Positions 15,004 to 16,867 of a stretch of 16,867 bases of DNA are shown here, piece after piece. The position numbers were made by a program, and so were the translations under genes. How positions within the stretch are numbered: the stretch's first letter is position 1; each line of letters starts with the position of its first letter. The notes under the pieces are model-generated. The model had not been told where the DNA came from. It did no database searches and was given only the letters and a program-made list of their open reading frames with translations. Origin of the DNA: Verrucomicrobia bacterium UBA6015 (GTDB taxonomy: Bacteria > Verrucomicrobiota > Kiritimatiellia > UBA8416); NCBI GenBank assembly GCA_002428045.1, contig DIZZ01000269.1:1260-18126 (forward strand), given 5' to 3'.

Positions 15004-16424
15004 TTACGCTTTCCCCCTTCAGTGTCCTTTTCTCCAATCTTCAGATTCAGTGCCGCCAGCCCGGTGGTACGTCCACGGCGATAGGCCACCAGCATGATCT
15101 CCTTCTGCTCGCGACGCAGGGCTTCGAGCACGGCTGAGAACGTCGCCAGATCAGGCGTCGGAGTCCCGTCAACCGCCGTGATGACATCCCCGGTATTCAG
15201 CAACCCGCTGCGCATGTTACTGCCCACTGAGGCGGCACTCCCCCGCTTGACGTCCACGACCAGTACGCCCTCGCCGGTGAACAGGTTCATGTTGACCACG
15301 TCACTGCCATCGATCCGCTTGACGGTCACGCCCAGGTCGGTGGCCAGCACCGTTTCGGGCTCCGGCTCCTTCGTGAATACCCCCTCAAGATCGAGCATCT
15401 TGCCATCGCGGAGCACCGTGACACGGAATGGCTGCCCCACCTTGGGCCGCAGGGCCTTGTTGAAGAACTCGCGGGCGCGCTGGTCCGTCAGACGCATATC
15501 GCGACCATTAACACGCACGATCAAATCGCCCGGCTTCACCCCGGCGGAATCGGCCGAGCCGTCCTGGACGACGTGGTGTACCCATAAATAACTCTTGCTC
15601 AAGCCATATTTGCGGGCGTAGTCCTTGTTGATCGCGGACAGCATGGCTCCAAACCAAGCCTTCTTCTTGGCCTCTTCATCCGCCGATTTAACCCCAGCCG
15701 CCTCTTCGATCAAGGCCAGCAGGTCGTCACGGATATCGTTCATGGACAAAACGCTCCCCCGGCGCTGCACAATGCCGACGACATTCCCGGAAAGCCCGAG
15801 AATCGGGGTTCCCGGCCTGAACGCCTGGCTGCTATCGAGCAGGAATTCACGATAAAGCCCTGCGGACTGACCACGGCAGACGGCGAGGGTTATTAATTGT
15901 TCATAGTCAAGGACCTCATCCGAGGGCTGGACCGCAACGCACCACTCGCCCACCTGCAAATCATCGGCGGTGGCGATGTTGAGTGCCTTGACTGGCGCAT
16001 CCACATCCATTTTGAGTACGGTGATGCCGAGTTGGGGATCGTTCTTGATCACGTTGGCGCGGTATTCGGTGTCGCCGACCCAGGCTTCCACACGGGTCAC
16101 ATCACTCGGGTTGATATTCTCGGCCACAACCACATAACCGTTGGTTGTCAGGATCAGTCCGGTCGCGGTTTTCGCGCCAGCCTGTTCAGACGTGCGCATA
16201 CGTCCACCCTCTATGATAAGGGACTGATCGCCGGTCAGCGCGTCACCTTTCAGTTTGACTAGGACGACGGTTCCCTTGGCACCCTCCGCCGCTTCTGCCG
16301 TAGCCGCTTGCAACGATGCAAAACCCCGGCGCCCGCTGTCCGCCCCCGCCCCGCCGGTCACTGCACAACCGGAAACAGCCACCGCCCCACACATCAGCAA
16401 AAGCAGAACAACCGCCCTATTCAT
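15000..16424 (-). CDS. Lipoprotein pseudoprotease (trypsin-like fold) with two PDZ domains
   Basis: This 474-residue protein has a lipoprotein signal, 'VLLLLMCGAVAVSGC', with lipobox V-S-G-C and acylated C20. The start at 16424 is chosen because AAGGAG lies 5 bases upstream and the signal then begins 'MNRAVVLLLL'; the upstream in-frame start at 16484 would put 20 basic residues before it. Residues 48-243 follow the trypsin/HtrA template ('GLILTTNGYVVVAENI', 'DPQLGITVLKMD', 'RPGTPILGLSGNVVGI'), but all three catalytic positions differ: N103 for His, G133 for Asp, P207 for Ser. PDZ domains follow at about 258-345 ('DGSADSAGVKPGDLIVRVNG') and 362-450 ('LLNTGDVITAVDG'). It is likely a membrane-tethered partner, substrate adaptor or inhibitor of the downstream active protease, with which it is coupled through ATGA. 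The pseudoprotease reading depends on my hand alignment. Confidence 0.8.
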   Translation of the reverse strand: MNRAVVLLLLMCGAVAVSGCAVTGGAGADSGRRGFASLQAATAEAAEGAKGTVVLVKLKGDALTGDQSLIIEGGRMRTSEQAGAKTATGLILTTNGYVVVAENINPSDVTRVEAWVGDTEYRANVIKNDPQLGITVLKMDVDAPVKALNIATADDLQVGEWCVAVQPSDEVLDYEQLITLAVCRGQSAGLYREFLLDSSQAFRPGTPILGLSGNVVGIVQRRGSVLSMNDIRDDLLALIEEAAGVKSADEEAKKKAWFGAMLSAINKDYARKYGLSKSYLWVHHVVQDGSADSAGVKPGDLIVRVNGRDMRLTDQRAREFFNKALRPKVGQPFRVTVLRDGKMLDLEGVFTKEPEPETVLATDLGVTVKRIDGSDVVNMNLFTGEGVLVVDVKRGSAASVGSNMRSGLLNTGDVITAVDGTPTPDLATFSAVLEALRREQKEIMLVAYRRGRTTGLAALNLKIGEKDTEGGKRK

Positions 16425-16429
16425 GACCG

Positions 16430-16435
16430 CTCCTT
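16430..16435 (-). promoter_or_regulatory. Ribosome binding site deciding the lipoprotein start
   Basis: On the minus strand AAGGAG ends 5 bases before the ATG at 16424. This supports that start over the longer in-frame reading from 16484, and it gives a proper lipoprotein signal peptide. Confidence 0.7.
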
Positions 16436-16471
16436 TTTGAAAATCAGCGCCTCGGACTCGCAAAACCCGCA

Positions 16472-16501
16472 ACCCTACCACCATCCAAGCGCATGTGGCA
16501 A
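16472..16501 (-). promoter_or_regulatory. Candidate sigma70-type promoter of the pseudoprotease-protease operon
   Basis: On the minus strand TTGCCA (16501-16496, five of six matches to TTGACA) is followed after 18 bases by TAGGGT (16477-16472, four of six matches to TATAAT). It is placed about 48 bases before the lipoprotein start. The match is modest, so this is only a candidate. Confidence 0.3.
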
Positions 16502-16516
16502 CGCAAAATCACATGC
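16491..16516. repeat. 7-bp inverted repeat overlapping the candidate promoter
   Basis: GCATGTG (16491-16497) and CACATGC (16510-16516) form a perfect inverted repeat around 12 bases. With one extra base the match extends to GCGCATGTG against CACATGCACGC. It overlaps the candidate -35 element, the place expected for an operator. It could instead be a hairpin after the AraC-type gene, but it lacks a T-run. Confidence 0.45.
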
Positions 16517-16566
16517 ACGCGATGTCCCTCGCAGTAAGGGGCGCAGGGCAAAGGGGAACGCAGACC

Positions 16567-16866
16567 TCACGTCTGACGACAGGGGAGGGATTGCTTCCTC
16601 ATTTCCTTCGGGGTGCAGTGGTAGTGTTCGCGAAAGATGCGGTGGAGGTAGGTCTTGGAGAGGAATCCCACCTTCGGGGCAATATCCACGAGGGTCAGAT
16701 CGGTCGAGAGCAGGAGTTCCCGGCAGCGTTCAAGGCGCTTGCGCAAGAGTTCCTCGTTCACACTCCGTCCGATCGCCTTGCGGAACCGCCGTTCCAGACT
16801 GCTGCGGGAAATACCTGCGGCAGCGGCCGCCTCGTCCACCGAGATGGGATGGTTCAGATGTTCCCA
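16567..16866 (-). CDS. AraC-family transcriptional regulator, C-terminal HTH (partial)
   Basis: These are the last 99 residues of an AraC/XylS-type regulator; the frame is open to the window edge, so the sensor part is missing. The double helix-turn-helix is complete. The first HTH is 'SVDEAAAAAGISRSSLERRFRKAIG', and a long linker helix ('EELLRKRLERCRELLLSTDLTL') follows. The second HTH, 'VDIAPKVGFLSKTYLHRIFREHYHCTPKEMR', ends in the family's terminal helix. 'SRSSLERRF' and the sequence style match the XylR-like sugar regulators expanded in Verrucomicrobiota and Kiritimatiellota, which usually carry a periplasmic-binding-like N-terminal domain. A GTG at 16839 is internal. The gene points toward the protease operon on the same strand, about 142 bases upstream of it, but no regulatory link is shown. 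Confidence 0.88.
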   Translation of the reverse strand, partial: WEHLNHPISVDEAAAAAGISRSSLERRFRKAIGRSVNEELLRKRLERCRELLLSTDLTLVDIAPKVGFLSKTYLHRIFREHYHCTPKEMRKQSLPCRQT

Positions 16867-16867
16867 G

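Noticed and set aside
16425..16484. Longer start for the lipoprotein pseudoprotease
   Set aside because: It would place 20 mostly basic or polar residues before a complete lipoprotein signal, whereas the ATG at 16424 has AAGGAG 5 bases upstream.
16562..16577. CAGAC-CTCAC-GTCTG as a terminator of the AraC-type gene
   Set aside because: The stem is only 5 bp, overlaps the stop codon, and has no T-run on the minus strand.

Overview
The window is GC-rich, gene-dense bacterial DNA holding 13 protein genes, two of them cut by the window ends. No rRNA, tRNA, CRISPR array, insertion sequence or phage gene was recognised. The gene mix suggests a Gram-negative bacterium of the PVC group, perhaps Verrucomicrobiota or Kiritimatiellota. 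The clues are a TolC-type outer-membrane protein, a Gld-type ABC transporter followed by a DUF4340 protein, paired trypsin/PDZ proteins, and an AraC regulator of the XylR-like type common there. This placement is inference, not a demonstrated assignment.

Layout, left to right. (1) 3-632 is the 3' part of a TolC-family efflux protein. It is followed by a 122-base gap with a hairpin and a possible 14-codon leader ORF. (2) 755-5702 is a tight five-gene plus-strand operon: a class 1 isoprenoid synthase-like enzyme, a SAM methyltransferase, a secreted Cache/PDC-like sensor-domain protein, an NAD(P)-binding SDR-like protein, and an ArnT/PMT-type membrane glycosyltransferase. Junctions are -14, 1, 2 and 12 bases. 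Together they look like a pathway making or decorating an isoprenoid or lipid-linked product, which I cannot name. (3) 5850-13065 is a second plus-strand run: GldA-like ATPase, GldF-like permease, GldG-like auxiliary protein, DUF4340 protein, MiaB tRNA methylthiotransferase, and a small polytopic membrane protein. All junctions are tight or overlapping. (4) On the minus strand, converging on that operon with no spacer, is a two-gene operon (16424 down to 13066). It encodes a lipoprotein pseudoprotease with two PDZ domains and then an intact HtrA-like serine protease with two PDZ domains and a C-terminal domain resembling DJ-1/PfpI. (5) The right edge carries the C-terminal HTH of an AraC-family regulator on the minus strand.

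The most unusual items are the HtrA-PDZ-PDZ-DJ-1-like fusion whose DJ-1 nucleophile position looks lost, its translational coupling to a paralogous lipoprotein that has lost all three protease residues, and the uncharacterised isoprenoid/methyltransferase/sensor/SDR/glycosyltransferase operon. All domain calls come from reading the translated sequence; no database search was run.
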